Of a stretch of 64,000 nucleotides of DNA, positions 52,339 to 62,650 are shown one piece after another. Within the stretch, counting starts at the first letter, position 1, and each line of letters begins with the position of its first letter. The stretch comes from Parachlamydiales bacterium (GTDB lineage Bacteria > Chlamydiota > Chlamydiia > Chlamydiales > JABDDJ01): contig JBAZCF010000008.1 in the NCBI GenBank assembly GCA_041671045.1, positions 82,156 to 146,155 of the forward strand. Direction: 5' to 3'. The notes beneath the pieces are model-generated. The model was not told the DNA's origin. It did no database searches and saw nothing but the letters and a program-made list of their open reading frames with translations. The translations under genes and the position numbers were made by a program.

Positions 52339-54135
52339 ATGCCCATTTTAAGACTAAAAATTTTCATCTTATTCATGACGATATGCATATTTTCACATAT
52401 GACGTTGTGCTCGCTCGAAACATACGAAGTGCTTTTCACCGGTGTGGAGGATCCATCTACCCTGCAGCTCCTTCGTTCTGCCTCACAATTAGTTTCTCTG
52501 GATAAGAACCCCCCATCCACAGCAGCAGCCTTGATGAGACGCGCTGAGGCAGATATTCCCCGTTTCACTAAGATCCTGCAGAGTATGGCTTATTATGACT
52601 CCTCTATAGAATTAAACATCCAGCTGGAGACCTCTCCTGCTCAAGTCATCTTTGAAGTACAACTGGGCGAGCAATTTATTTTCTCCGCCTTTGACATTGT
52701 GACCAAGGATGAAAACTCCCCTGTCTGCTCCTGCATCGACTTGAAAGCTCTGGAAATTGTGCTTAATACTCCTGCTTATCCAAAGACAATCTTGCATGCG
52801 GAAGATCTGCTCTTAACTCAATTTTCAGCGATGGGTTATCCCTTATGCACCATCAAAGACCGTGAAGTGATCGCTGATGTGGGCGGACAAACTGTCGCGG
52901 TAACAATCACCGTCGAAACAGGGCCGAAGTCTAGGTTCGGTCCGCTTTCAATTATAGGCTCTAAAAACGTTTGTAAAGACTATTTCTTAAAAAAAATTGC
53001 CTGGAGGGAAGGAGAATTCTTCGACCCTTGCAAAGTTGAAGAAACAGTAAGGTCCATGGAAGCCTCCTCATTATTCAGTACGATCAACATACGCCATGCG
53101 GAAAGTATTGAAGAGGAAGATTCTCTGCCGATTGAAATCGATGTGGTAGAATCCAAACACCGCAGCTTAGGCTATGGTGTCGGTTATTCGACGATGCGCA
53201 GCTTCGGTATCCTCGGTGAATACGAGAACAGAAACGAGAGGCATCAAGGGGAACGCTTCAAACTGACAGGAGCTATCTGGAACAACCTCTACGACGGAAC
53301 GTATTTTTATCTAGTCCCTGACTGGAGGCTGAGAAACCAGGACTTGATCTGGCTGATACAGGCACACCATGAGGTCACCAAAGGTTATACCGAAACATTT
53401 CATAGTGCCTCCGTCTCCGTAGAAAGGCAATTCAATCCCTATCTTCGCACTACCTACGGATTGATGTTTAAAAATCTTGTCAACTGGCGTTCGGATAACA
53501 ACGGTGCTTTCAACCTCTTTAAACTACCGATGAGCTTAAAATGGGTAGATGTAGATGACCCCGTAGATCCTTCCTACGGGTATACAGTTAATTTAAAAGT
53601 CATCCCCTCATTTGAGATTTTTGATCGGCCTTTTGCTTACTGCATCAATCTTCTAACCCTAAGTTCTTACCTGCCTATGTCTGAATGCGGAAATATGATT
53701 TTCGCTACAAAGATGACATTCGGCACTATTATAGGATCAAGCAGCCGTGTAATTCCCCCTTCCGAAAGATTTTATGCAGGCTCGGAAGAGACACTGCGCG
53801 GATACCGCTATTTGACAGTCAGTCCCTTAGGGCGCAGTAAACATACTCATAAAAAAGATGACCCTCTCGGGGGTAGGTCTATGATGATCTTTAACTTTGA
53901 AATGCGCCGCCGTATTACCGAAGATTGGGGTATGGTCCTCTTTTATGATATAGGAAATGTTTATAACAGCGTTTATCCCCGCTGGAATAATAAACAACTG
54001 CAGGCGGTAGGTGCCGGGGCACGTTACCACACTCCCGTAGGCCCTCTTAGATTGGATATAGCTTTCCCCTTGGACCGAAGAAAACATTTGGATAGGGCTT
54101 TGGAAGTGTACTTGAGCTTAGGACAAACTTTTTAA
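52339..54135 (+). CDS. tamA: TamA-like Omp85 outer-membrane protein
   Basis: A 598-residue protein. I chose the ATG at 52339 (AGGA just upstream), which gives a signal peptide (LKIFILFMTICIFSHMTLC). POTRA domains fill residues 25-260 (YEVLFTGVEDPSTLQLLRSASQLVSL; GPLSIIGSKNVCKDYFLKKIAWREGEFFDPCKVEETVRSME), then the 16-strand barrel with SLGYGVGYSTMRSFGILGEYENRN, PSERFYAGSEETLRGYRY (loop 6 VRGY-like motif) and the C-terminal GAGARYHTPVGPLRLDIAFPL. Being followed by tamB (13-nt gap) identifies it as TamA, which helps insert outer-membrane proteins or lipids. Confidence 0.92.
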   Translation: MPILRLKIFILFMTICIFSHMTLCSLETYEVLFTGVEDPSTLQLLRSASQLVSLDKNPPSTAAALMRRAEADIPRFTKILQSMAYYDSSIELNIQLETSPAQVIFEVQLGEQFIFSAFDIVTKDENSPVCSCIDLKALEIVLNTPAYPKTILHAEDLLLTQFSAMGYPLCTIKDREVIADVGGQTVAVTITVETGPKSRFGPLSIIGSKNVCKDYFLKKIAWREGEFFDPCKVEETVRSMEASSLFSTINIRHAESIEEEDSLPIEIDVVESKHRSLGYGVGYSTMRSFGILGEYENRNERHQGERFKLTGAIWNNLYDGTYFYLVPDWRLRNQDLIWLIQAHHEVTKGYTETFHSASVSVERQFNPYLRTTYGLMFKNLVNWRSDNNGAFNLFKLPMSLKWVDVDDPVDPSYGYTVNLKVIPSFEIFDRPFAYCINLLTLSSYLPMSECGNMIFATKMTFGTIIGSSSRVIPPSERFYAGSEETLRGYRYLTVSPLGRSKHTHKKDDPLGGRSMMIFNFEMRRRITEDWGMVLFYDIGNVYNSVYPRWNNKQLQAVGAGARYHTPVGPLRLDIAFPLDRRKHLDRALEVYLSLGQTF

Positions 54136-54148
54136 AAATTAGGTTCTG

Positions 54149-57100
54149 ATGAGAAGATTGATCAAGTTCCTTATTATTATGGCTTTTCTCTCCGCCGTCC
54201 TCTACCTTGCATGGACTGGAACGCCGATGAAAGGTTATGTCAAAGGCAAACTTGAAGCGGCTTTTGTTGAAAAAACAGGCTTAAAAGTCTCCATCGGAAA
54301 AATCAGTTGGCAGCCGCCTTTGACGCTGCAATGTGAAGATATCCATATCGAAAGGACAGATGGAGCAGCAGTCACGGTAGAAAAAGTTAAGCTTAGGCCG
54401 TCAGTACGCGAATTACTGCATGGAAGCATCGCACTGCGCAAATTATACTTACATAATGTAACTATTGATCTGCCTAAGGGAGCCACAGCTACAGCTCCGC
54501 TAAATACAACACCACTCATCTCCCCGGCAGGAATTTTCGTCTGCCCCATTGAAATCTCCGACATCTATCTTGATGGGCTTACAATCCGTGGAGAAAATGT
54601 CCCTAGTTTTGCAGAGGATCTAAAAAAGCTCGTTATTCACGGCAGCGTGGACTGTGATATGCAAAACAAATCTTGGACATCCATGTTCAAGATTAAGAAT
54701 CGCGATTCCACAAACTTATTAGCTATGGCAACTGTGGCGGTGTCGCTCAACTATCAAGAGGAAGACTATTCCGTTTCCATTCTTTTCGACGAAAAAAATG
54801 GGGGCGTTCTCTTACATTGGCTGGAAATTGAACATATGGACGCCTTAGCCTTAAAGGTACTGCTTAAAGGGAAGCTGTCTGATGGCTTGCTGCTGCCTAC
54901 ACAATGCAAGGCTGATCTAGCATGTGAAGGGGAACTTGAGGGCGATTGGCAGTCGCTAACGCGGATCAATGTAAATAAAGAAGACATCTGGCGTGCCGAC
55001 TTAAAAAATCAATTTACCGGTTCACTGCAAGGCGGTCAAACAGGCGATTTCATCTTCGATCCAGGTAAACAGACGTTGCAGGGAACCCTTACCGGAAATA
55101 TTTTCACTCCGCAATGGGGTGAAATCGACCTTTTTTCGCATGCGGCAGGGAAGCTATCCAACCTAAAAGGTAAAATTCAACTTTCAGCTCCCCTAATTCG
55201 CTCTACAGCAGAAATTGATCTAGAATATAACGATAAGCTGCAACTGCCCAAAGTCTACGTCGACTGGGACGGCACTAAGATTGACGGTAAACTGGTTGCA
55301 ACAATATCTCCAATAATGGTGCAGGGAGATTTAACCGTACAAGATCTACCCCTTGATTTTTTCATGCCTGTCTCAGGGCAATTAAACGGAAGCATACATC
55401 TCACGGAAAAGGGCCAGGAACAAAACGTCCAAATTCGCCTAAATACGGAAAACCTGAAGCACGAAGATTTATTCATTAAAGAACTTAATCTTCAAGGCTC
55501 TTTGGACGATCTATTTGGAAAAGCCCAAGGATCGGTGCAGTTATCTGCGGACGAAATGACTTGGAAAAACCAACCCCTTGGCGACTTGCAAATCGATACC
55601 TTTCACAATCAAAAACAGGAATGGCCTTTTAAGCTTACTTTAGCTAACCCGGACAAGGATTTACATTGGAATATTCAAGCTTCAGGTCATTGGCAAGCTA
55701 ATAAGAAGAAGCAGTCTCTTTTTCTAAAAGAATTCAACGGCACTATACAAGACTATAAAACTACGCTGACACAAATATTTGAAGCAAAGTATGCCGAGGG
55801 CTTGTTAACTGCTTCTCCCATCAAACTAAAGGTGGACGAAAGTACACTATACGCAGCATTGAATGAGAAGGGAAATAGCAAGGAACTTACTACCCATTTC
55901 CTTAATGTTCCTACAGACTTACTTTCAAAATTACTTTCTCGTCCTATCGAAAACCCGTCCAATATATCTTGGAATTTCAAAGGCCATTTAAACTGGCAGG
56001 ACGACTTTGAAAAAGCCCACCTGAAATTGACAGCCTCCAATAAAGATGCAGGCTATGCCACGACTTTGCTTACTTCCCTTAAATCCTCGGCAAAACATCA
56101 TATGACTTGCAAATGGGATTTGATCCATCCTGAAAATGGAGTGCTCCGCCTGTTCTCTGAAGATTTACGTTTGATGAAGATCCAATCTAAAGGCGAGTGC
56201 TCATTCAATTCACCGAATATTTTAACCCTTATCGAAAAAGGTATAGTCCCCGAATTCAAAGGGAATACTACTATACAGTATCAGCTTCCTCAAGATAGCG
56301 GGCAACTATTCACTCATTTCCAATATAATGACGACCTTGTTCGACTTCAAGGAGTAGACATTAAAGGCGACTTATTAATAGCCAAAGGCAGCATCGGCTA
56401 TGATATGACTACTCATCAACTCTCCGGCGATCTAAAAGGTGGATTGCGCGATCATTCATTGAATGCCCAATTAGAGTTGAGCGGCGAATTACTATCCCCC
56501 CTCCTCAAGCTCACAGCAAAATATATTTCTGAACAAGATAAAGAGCCTATCCTGATTGAGGCAGATGGACAGCTGGCCAATAATATTCTTAAAGGACAAG
56601 GAAAAGCTTCTACCGTCATATCAAAAGACAACCTAATGGCCGAAGCAGCCTATACCATCCACTTGGACGAGCAACTGTCTACAAAGATAAAGGCCACCAC
56701 AAGCTTTGCCGATAAAACCAAGGGCGCTACTCAATTCGGAAAATTGAAAGCTCAAATTAATCTGGAAGGACCTCTTAAAAGCTTAAAAGGCGAGATCCTT
56801 GTCAATGGGTCTGACCTTAAGATCGATGGCAACAAACTCCCCCTTTGGACAGCTCGGTCGCAAATCGAGTTTCCTGTCACCGGCTTTCCTTTCCAGCTGC
56901 AATTTGAAAACAATAATTTCATGGAAGGCTCTGTCGCCTTGGATTCGGGCCGTTACACCCTATCTATTAATAAAATGGAAGCCCTCTACGAGAAGGTTCC
57001 CATCACTCTTTCCAATCCCTGGACTGCTCATTGGCTCGAAGACCATTTTGACTCCTCCCTTTTAAAGGTTAAACTAGGCGATGGTCTTTTACAGCTTCAG

Positions 57101-58771
57101 GCCAAGGGAAACCTAGAAAACTTTGATTTCGATATTCAAGGAAATTCTCTACCGGCTATGCTGCCTATTTTTTCGACTCCGTTCCCTTTCACCGGTGTAG
57201 TCAACCTCAAAGGACATTTATCGGGTCCTCTCAGCGCTCCGCAAGGCACCATGCAGATTGATGTAGACAATCTCCATTTTGAAGATAAATTCTTCGGTAA
57301 CGCCCCCTATTGTAAAGCTAAATTTGCAGCTAATATCACTTCAGGCAAAGCGCATTTCAAGGGGGAAATGCTTTGTCCCGGCATCGAGCCTGTCACTTTG
57401 TATGCTGACCTTCCTGTCAACTTATCGTTCTATCCTTTTGAAGCCAGTCTTTCAGAAAATTCTACTTTGGAAATTGCCTTGAAAGCCTCCGGCGCTCTCG
57501 GCCCCATTCTAGATATTTTCATTCCGCACGTCAATGCTGTCACCGGCTACCTAAATTTAACACTGAATGTTAAAGGAACCTCTACAAAACCCATCATAAG
57601 TGGAATTATAGCTTTAGAAAAGGGATCTTACGAAAATCTTGAGACAGGCACATTCCTTAAGGACATCACAATCAAGGCTCGTGCTGAAGATAGCTCTATC
57701 ACCATTGAAGAACTCTACGCTTCAGACGGTAAAGACGGGGCTTTGAATGGTAAAGGACGACTAACAATAGATCCAAAACAAGGTTTTCCTTTTGAACTGA
57801 ACTGCAAGCTAGAGAAAATGTTCCTCCTGCAAAAAGACTTTGTACGCTCAGCCTTCAATGGAAATATTCTATTTAAGGGCGATAAGGAATCTGCCGTCGT
57901 CAGTGGAGAAATCTTAGGGGTCTCCTCTGTTTTCTATATACCTGAAGAAATTCCTGAAGGTGCAGATACCGTAGATGTCACTTTCGTCAATATCCCCGAA
58001 GAAAAGCAGAAACGTACAACTTATGAGAAACCGGCTCCCAAAGCAGAGTATCCCATCACTTTAGATCTCGATTTCAAAACAAATAATAAGCTACGCATTA
58101 GAGGCCGCGGGTTGGAATCAACCTGGAAGGGACAAGCACATATTAGCGGACCGCTCTCTAGTCCCAACGTCCAGGGTGAAGTTAAAATCATCGACGGAAC
58201 CTATGACTTTAAGGGCCGTATCTTTGAATTACGGGAAGGCACCATAAGTTTTGCGGGTCCCTGGGATACTAAAACAACTCTATATGTCATTGGGTCGCTT
58301 GAAATTGACGATACGCTGATCGAGGCCCTACTGCGCGGACCTTTAAAGAATCCTACCCTGGCTTTCCGTTCCAATCCGGCGATGGCACAGCGCGAGATCG
58401 TATCCTACTTGCTTTTCGGCAAAGGCCCTTCGGAGATTACACCTTATCAAGGAAACCAGCTTTCAAGGTCCATCTCCAACTTAAATAAGGTCGGCGGCGA
58501 TAGTCCTGATCTTCTTACGAATGTTAGAAATAGATTACGCCTTGACCGTATTGACATTAACCGCGAAATTACCAGCGCCGGCGATAAAGTTTCTGTCCAA
58601 GTGGGCAAGTATATCTGCAAAGGTGTCTATGTCTCTCTAAATAAAAGTATTACGGATGATGGAAACAGCATCGCCGTAGATGCGCGTGTCATTAACCACG
58701 TCCGCGCACGGGCGCAGATTACTGATAATGCTGAAACCCAGCTACTTCTGAAGTGGCGTAAAGACTTTTAG
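54149..58771 (+). CDS. tamB: TamB-like translocation and assembly module protein
   Basis: A 1540-residue, mostly beta-structured protein with one N-terminal membrane helix (FLIIMAFLSAVLYLAW). The long beta-taco middle has many short repeats of hydrophobic and polar residues. The C-terminal DUF490 domain is clear (GEVKIIDGTYDFKGRIFELREGTISFAGPWDTKTTLYVIGSLEID...REIVSYLLFGKGPSEIT). TamB bridges the periplasm and is thought to carry phospholipids or help outer-membrane proteins together with TamA. The length is somewhat above the 1259 residues of E. coli TamB. Confidence 0.93.
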   Translation: MRRLIKFLIIMAFLSAVLYLAWTGTPMKGYVKGKLEAAFVEKTGLKVSIGKISWQPPLTLQCEDIHIERTDGAAVTVEKVKLRPSVRELLHGSIALRKLYLHNVTIDLPKGATATAPLNTTPLISPAGIFVCPIEISDIYLDGLTIRGENVPSFAEDLKKLVIHGSVDCDMQNKSWTSMFKIKNRDSTNLLAMATVAVSLNYQEEDYSVSILFDEKNGGVLLHWLEIEHMDALALKVLLKGKLSDGLLLPTQCKADLACEGELEGDWQSLTRINVNKEDIWRADLKNQFTGSLQGGQTGDFIFDPGKQTLQGTLTGNIFTPQWGEIDLFSHAAGKLSNLKGKIQLSAPLIRSTAEIDLEYNDKLQLPKVYVDWDGTKIDGKLVATISPIMVQGDLTVQDLPLDFFMPVSGQLNGSIHLTEKGQEQNVQIRLNTENLKHEDLFIKELNLQGSLDDLFGKAQGSVQLSADEMTWKNQPLGDLQIDTFHNQKQEWPFKLTLANPDKDLHWNIQASGHWQANKKKQSLFLKEFNGTIQDYKTTLTQIFEAKYAEGLLTASPIKLKVDESTLYAALNEKGNSKELTTHFLNVPTDLLSKLLSRPIENPSNISWNFKGHLNWQDDFEKAHLKLTASNKDAGYATTLLTSLKSSAKHHMTCKWDLIHPENGVLRLFSEDLRLMKIQSKGECSFNSPNILTLIEKGIVPEFKGNTTIQYQLPQDSGQLFTHFQYNDDLVRLQGVDIKGDLLIAKGSIGYDMTTHQLSGDLKGGLRDHSLNAQLELSGELLSPLLKLTAKYISEQDKEPILIEADGQLANNILKGQGKASTVISKDNLMAEAAYTIHLDEQLSTKIKATTSFADKTKGATQFGKLKAQINLEGPLKSLKGEILVNGSDLKIDGNKLPLWTARSQIEFPVTGFPFQLQFENNNFMEGSVALDSGRYTLSINKMEALYEKVPITLSNPWTAHWLEDHFDSSLLKVKLGDGLLQLQAKGNLENFDFDIQGNSLPAMLPIFSTPFPFTGVVNLKGHLSGPLSAPQGTMQIDVDNLHFEDKFFGNAPYCKAKFAANITSGKAHFKGEMLCPGIEPVTLYADLPVNLSFYPFEASLSENSTLEIALKASGALGPILDIFIPHVNAVTGYLNLTLNVKGTSTKPIISGIIALEKGSYENLETGTFLKDITIKARAEDSSITIEELYASDGKDGALNGKGRLTIDPKQGFPFELNCKLEKMFLLQKDFVRSAFNGNILFKGDKESAVVSGEILGVSSVFYIPEEIPEGADTVDVTFVNIPEEKQKRTTYEKPAPKAEYPITLDLDFKTNNKLRIRGRGLESTWKGQAHISGPLSSPNVQGEVKIIDGTYDFKGRIFELREGTISFAGPWDTKTTLYVIGSLEIDDTLIEALLRGPLKNPTLAFRSNPAMAQREIVSYLLFGKGPSEITPYQGNQLSRSISNLNKVGGDSPDLLTNVRNRLRLDRIDINREITSAGDKVSVQVGKYICKGVYVSLNKSITDDGNSIAVDARVINHVRARAQITDNAETQLLLKWRKDF

Positions 58772-58878
58772 AACTTTTATACGCATAAATTAATGTGAAT
58801 TAATATTTGTACCTTCTTGAGTTTTAATGACAAAGTCAGGATATTGTGAAATATTATGAACCACTCTGAATATTTATA

Positions 58879-59670
58879 ATGCTGCCCTGGATCCTCCGTT
58901 CACTTGAAGCTCTCGGCGCTTACGTAGCTATGACTATGCAGGTCATCTGGCTTGCATTCAGACATCCTCCCCACTGGAGGCTCATTCGCGATCAGATGTA
59001 TGAAATCGGTGTACTTTCCCTCCCCGTCGTTGCCATTACAGGTTTTTCCACCGGTATGGTCTTAGCTGCGCAAAGCTTTTTCCAACTTTCCGACAAGGGG
59101 CTTGCCAGCGCAACCGGCCTGATGGTCACCAAAGCCATGATGGTAGAACTGGGCCCCGTCCTCACTGCCTTTATGGTCACGGGCCGCGTCGGCGCAGCGA
59201 TGTGCGCCGAGTTGGGCACTATGCGCGTCACAGAGCAGATCGATGCGATGCGCAGTATGGCTGTCAACCCCCTACAATATCTTGTTGCTCCCCGCTTTAT
59301 TGCAGGTACAATCGTTCTCCCCCTACTTACTGTTTTTAGTTGTGTGATGGGGATTGCAGGGGGCTTTATCATCGCAGTAGAATACTACAATATGTCCGCC
59401 AACTCCTTTTTAGATCCCCTGCCGCTCCATATCACCACTTTCGATTTTGCCAGCGGGATCATCAAAGCCTTCATCTTTGGTATTGTCATTATCACTATCT
59501 CTTGCTACCGAGGGATGACAACCACAGGAGGAGCTGCAGGCGTTGGACGTTCCACCACCAATAGTGTGGTCATCTGTTATTCCGTTATCCTAATATCCAA
59601 TTTTTTAATCACTATTGGCTTGAACAACTCGCACGAGTTCATCAACAAATTTTTAGACTACTGGTTTTAA
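58879..59670 (+). CDS. mlaE: MlaE-type ABC transporter permease
   Basis: A 263-residue inner-membrane permease of the MlaE/YrbE (DUF140) family: QMYEIGVLSLPVVAITGFSTGMVLAAQSFFQL, AMMVELGPVLTAFMVTGRVGAAMCAELGTMRVTEQIDAMRSMAVNP and TTGGAAGVGRSTTNSVV are the conserved stretches. It works with MlaF and MlaD in retrograde (or bidirectional) phospholipid transport. The gene is followed by mlaF after 2 nt. Confidence 0.96.
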   Translation: MLPWILRSLEALGAYVAMTMQVIWLAFRHPPHWRLIRDQMYEIGVLSLPVVAITGFSTGMVLAAQSFFQLSDKGLASATGLMVTKAMMVELGPVLTAFMVTGRVGAAMCAELGTMRVTEQIDAMRSMAVNPLQYLVAPRFIAGTIVLPLLTVFSCVMGIAGGFIIAVEYYNMSANSFLDPLPLHITTFDFASGIIKAFIFGIVIITISCYRGMTTTGGAAGVGRSTTNSVVICYSVILISNFLITIGLNNSHEFINKFLDYWF

Positions 59671-59672
59671 TA

Positions 59673-60452
59673 ATGATCGTCGTAAACAATTTATGGAAAC
59701 GCTACGGAAAGCTGCAAGTCCTTAAAGGTCTCAACCTTCAAGTCCTTGATGGCGAAACCGTCATTATTTTGGGACGCTCCGGCGTCGGCAAAAGCGTTCT
59801 TTTACGGCAGATCATCGGGATTGAAAAGCCGGATGAAGGCTATGTCGAGGTTAACGGCATCCGTGTGACATCCATCAACCTCCAATCCAACTTCGAAGTC
59901 ATGCGCCATATGGGAATGCTCTTCCAAAGTGCTGCCCTCTTCGACTCTATGAACATCGGCGACAATGTTGGCTTCTATCTAAAACAACACTTCCCCGATA
60001 TGCCGCCGGGCGAAAACAGAGACAGGATAACGCATGCCCTTGAAGTCGTAGGCCTGGCCGGAACCGAAGATAAAATGCCTTCCGACCTCTCTGGCGGGAT
60101 GCGCAAACGCGCCGCACTCGCCCGTGTAATTGTTTACCGTCCCAGTTTAATCCTTTTTGATGAGCCCACGACAGGCCTTGATCCTATCACAGCCATGCAA
60201 ATTAACGAGCTTATCAACAAGACAAAAGAAGAGTTAAACGCTACTATCATCGTCGTGACACATGACATCAAATCGGCTTTTGAAGTAGGCGACCGTCTAG
60301 CCTTCCACCAGAATGGCATAATCGAACATGTGGCTACTAAAGAAGAATTTATAAAAATTGACGATCCTGTATTAAAAGAATTTTTTAGTAATGCTATGAT
60401 CTCTTTTGATAATATTAAGCATTCTAAGCATGAGGAAACGAATCATGGGTGA
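59673..60452 (+). CDS. mlaF: MlaF-type ABC transporter ATPase
   Basis: A 259-residue cytoplasmic ATPase: Walker A LGRSGVGKSVLLRQII, Q-loop MGMLFQSAALFDSM, signature LSGGMRKRAALARV, Walker B LILFDEPTTGLDP and switch His in VVTHD. It pairs with the permease directly upstream. Its last 8 nt overlap the start of mlaD. Confidence 0.96.
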   Translation: MIVVNNLWKRYGKLQVLKGLNLQVLDGETVIILGRSGVGKSVLLRQIIGIEKPDEGYVEVNGIRVTSINLQSNFEVMRHMGMLFQSAALFDSMNIGDNVGFYLKQHFPDMPPGENRDRITHALEVVGLAGTEDKMPSDLSGGMRKRAALARVIVYRPSLILFDEPTTGLDPITAMQINELINKTKEELNATIIVVTHDIKSAFEVGDRLAFHQNGIIEHVATKEEFIKIDDPVLKEFFSNAMISFDNIKHSKHEETNHG

Positions 60453-61920
60453 CCAGTATAAAAACGTGATGATCGCCATCTTTGTATTGGCTGCAACATC
60501 TATCGTAACTTTCCTGCTTATGTTCATCCATCCTACTGTAGGAGACGAGAAAAAAACTCTGATTGTCCGTTTTCCCGATATCGATAAAGTTTCGGAAGGA
60601 ACACGCGTCACTTACGGCGGTAAACCTGTAGGTGAAGTTGTCGACATCCGTGAGATACCCGGCGAGAAAACTCACCGCTATACACGCGACGGAAAAGTCT
60701 ATCTTTATGAGTTAGAATTAAAGGTGGATTCCTCAGTAAATATCTTTAATACAGATGAAGTTTCCTTGAGAACTTCCGGACTGCTAGGGGAAAAATCTGT
60801 TTCAATCAACCCCTTCCCCCCAAAACCCGGTGAGAAAATTAAACAGATCGATGCTGAAGTCATCTATGCTAATGAGTCAGGATCTGTAGAGCAAACCTTT
60901 AAAGAATTCAAAGAAGTTGCCGACAAGCTGGATGTCGCTTTAGACAATATCAACAGGATAATGGATGACCTTCAGCACGAACATACCTTCCGCAACATTG
61001 CCAAAATAGCCAGCAACATTGCCGACATTTCGGAAGCCCTCAATAAACCGAAGGAACTTTCTAATACCGTTGCCAATATTCATCACTTCTCAGAAAAGCT
61101 AGACGGCTCCTGGATTAATATCGAACGCGTCATTTCCAATCTGGAAGAGACAACAGATAACGTACGCGATATCTCCATCGCTGTTAACCAACCGGATAAC
61201 CTTTCTGAAACTGTAGAGAATGTTCACGCCTTTTCCGATCGCCTGCTAGGGACTTGGGATACGGTAGAAGTCGCTTTAGGTGATTTTGCCGAAACTACGG
61301 ATCATACAAAAAACATCACAGAGGCTATCGATCATCCGGAAGAGCTAAGGGGCATCGTAACTAATGTATCCAACATCGCCCAAGACTTTTCCAATTCGAT
61401 GCCTAGGGTCACTTATACAATTTCCGAACTTTCCTCTACAGCAGCTAATGCAAATAACATAACCTACAGGCTGAATGAAGGCGAAGGCGCTTTAGGTAGA
61501 ATCCTTGCCAGCGATGAAATCTATCTTCATCTCATTTCACTATTAAATAAAGGCGAAGTGATTTTTGACGATATCAACCATTATGGCCTGCTGTTCCATT
61601 CTGATAAAAACTGGCAACGTCTACGTGCCCGCCGCATGAACCTTTTAGCTAAACTTTGCACTCCCCAGGAATTCCGCAACTTCTTCAATGATGAAATTGA
61701 CAACATTACAACTTCCCTTGAGCGCGTAAATATGGTATTAGATAAGAATGAATGTCTATATCCCTGCGGCCTCCTTATTGAGGATAATGACTTCACCAGA
61801 GTATATGCAGAGCTTCTTCGACGTGTCACTTCAATGGAAGAAGCTCTTAAGATGTACAATACGCAACTTGTTGAGTATCAGTTGCCTCGAACGGAGATTA
61901 TTTATTCTGAATGTCCATGA
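60445..61920 (+). CDS. mlaD: MlaD-like MCE-domain protein, long form
   Basis: A 491-residue, membrane-anchored substrate-binding protein. I chose the ATG at 60445 (GAGGAA about 7 nt upstream), which begins MGDQYKNVMIAIFVLAATSIVTFLLMFIHP; a frame start at 60406 lies deeper in mlaF. The MCE domain follows (LIVRFPDIDKVSEGTRVTYGGKPVGEVVDI). A long helical region then repeats a motif like 'NVRDISIAVNQPDNLSETVENVHAFSDRLLGTWDTVE' at least four times. It is much longer than E. coli MlaD (183 residues), closer to Mce-type proteins of other phyla. No mlaB or mlaC gene is next to it. Confidence 0.92.
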   Translation: MGDQYKNVMIAIFVLAATSIVTFLLMFIHPTVGDEKKTLIVRFPDIDKVSEGTRVTYGGKPVGEVVDIREIPGEKTHRYTRDGKVYLYELELKVDSSVNIFNTDEVSLRTSGLLGEKSVSINPFPPKPGEKIKQIDAEVIYANESGSVEQTFKEFKEVADKLDVALDNINRIMDDLQHEHTFRNIAKIASNIADISEALNKPKELSNTVANIHHFSEKLDGSWINIERVISNLEETTDNVRDISIAVNQPDNLSETVENVHAFSDRLLGTWDTVEVALGDFAETTDHTKNITEAIDHPEELRGIVTNVSNIAQDFSNSMPRVTYTISELSSTAANANNITYRLNEGEGALGRILASDEIYLHLISLLNKGEVIFDDINHYGLLFHSDKNWQRLRARRMNLLAKLCTPQEFRNFFNDEIDNITTSLERVNMVLDKNECLYPCGLLIEDNDFTRVYAELLRRVTSMEEALKMYNTQLVEYQLPRTEIIYSECP

Positions 61921-61997
61921 AGCCACCTGTTGATAAGAATGAAAATAATCAATCCGACCTGAAAAAGCAGATACGACAACCTAGTAAGGATTTGACT

Positions 61998-62567
61998 ATG
62001 GAGAGTATGCCCTATGCACAGATTCAACGTGGGACGTTCCTAATCGCCACACCCGATATTGAATCCGGGATATTCTTTAGAGGCGTCATCATTATTTGTG
62101 AGCACAACCCTAACGGGTCCTTTGGCTTACTATTGAATAAGTCCCTTGCATTAGAGCTGCCTGAAGAAATCTTGAATGTCAACGCCCTCAATAATCCGCA
62201 TGTGGGAATCAGAGCAGGCGGACCAGTGCAAACAAATCAGATGATGCTGCTCCATACAAGTGATAAAATTCCCCATCAAACACTTAAAATCTGTGAAGAT
62301 GTTCATCTGGGCGGAGACCTGCAGTTTCTGCAAGAGTCTATTTCAGATCCGGCCGGCCCACGTATCAATCTCTGTTTTGGATATGCAGGTTGGTCTGCGG
62401 GGCAGCTAGAAAGAGAGTTCCTCGACGGGCATTGGTTCCTTTTCCCTGCCACAGCCAAGCATGTTTTCTATACACCCGCGGATAAACTATGGCAGTCATT
62501 GCTGAGAGAGATGGGCGGTAAATATGCCTCGATCTCCATGATTCCTGAAGACTTATTGGTTAATTGA
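61998..62567 (+). CDS. YqgE/AlgH family protein
   Basis: A 189-residue cytoplasmic protein of unknown function. I chose the ATG at 61998 (TAAGGA 7 nt upstream), which fits the family length; the frame also opens at 61911, inside mlaD. Characteristic stretches are QRGTFLIATPDIESGIFFRGVIIICEHNPNGSFGLLLNK, AGGPVQTNQMMLLHT and FGYAGWSAGQLEREFLDGHWFLFPA. It is the last gene of the mla run, and a terminator follows. Confidence 0.92.
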   Translation: MESMPYAQIQRGTFLIATPDIESGIFFRGVIIICEHNPNGSFGLLLNKSLALELPEEILNVNALNNPHVGIRAGGPVQTNQMMLLHTSDKIPHQTLKICEDVHLGGDLQFLQESISDPAGPRINLCFGYAGWSAGQLEREFLDGHWFLFPATAKHVFYTPADKLWQSLLREMGGKYASISMIPEDLLVN

Positions 62568-62571
62568 AGCA

Positions 62572-62601
62572 AAAAAAAGCCTCGTTTAAAACGAGGCCTT
62601 T
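62572..62601 (+). terminator. Intrinsic terminator after the yqgE-like gene
   Basis: The stem GCCTCGTT (62579-62586) pairs with AACGAGGC (62590-62597), preceded by A8 and followed by CTTTAT. The A run and partial T run allow action in either direction. Confidence 0.7.
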
Positions 62602-62650
62602 ATGTATTCAGTAGCTGTTAGGTAAGTCATCATTTGACTTCGAAGGACTT

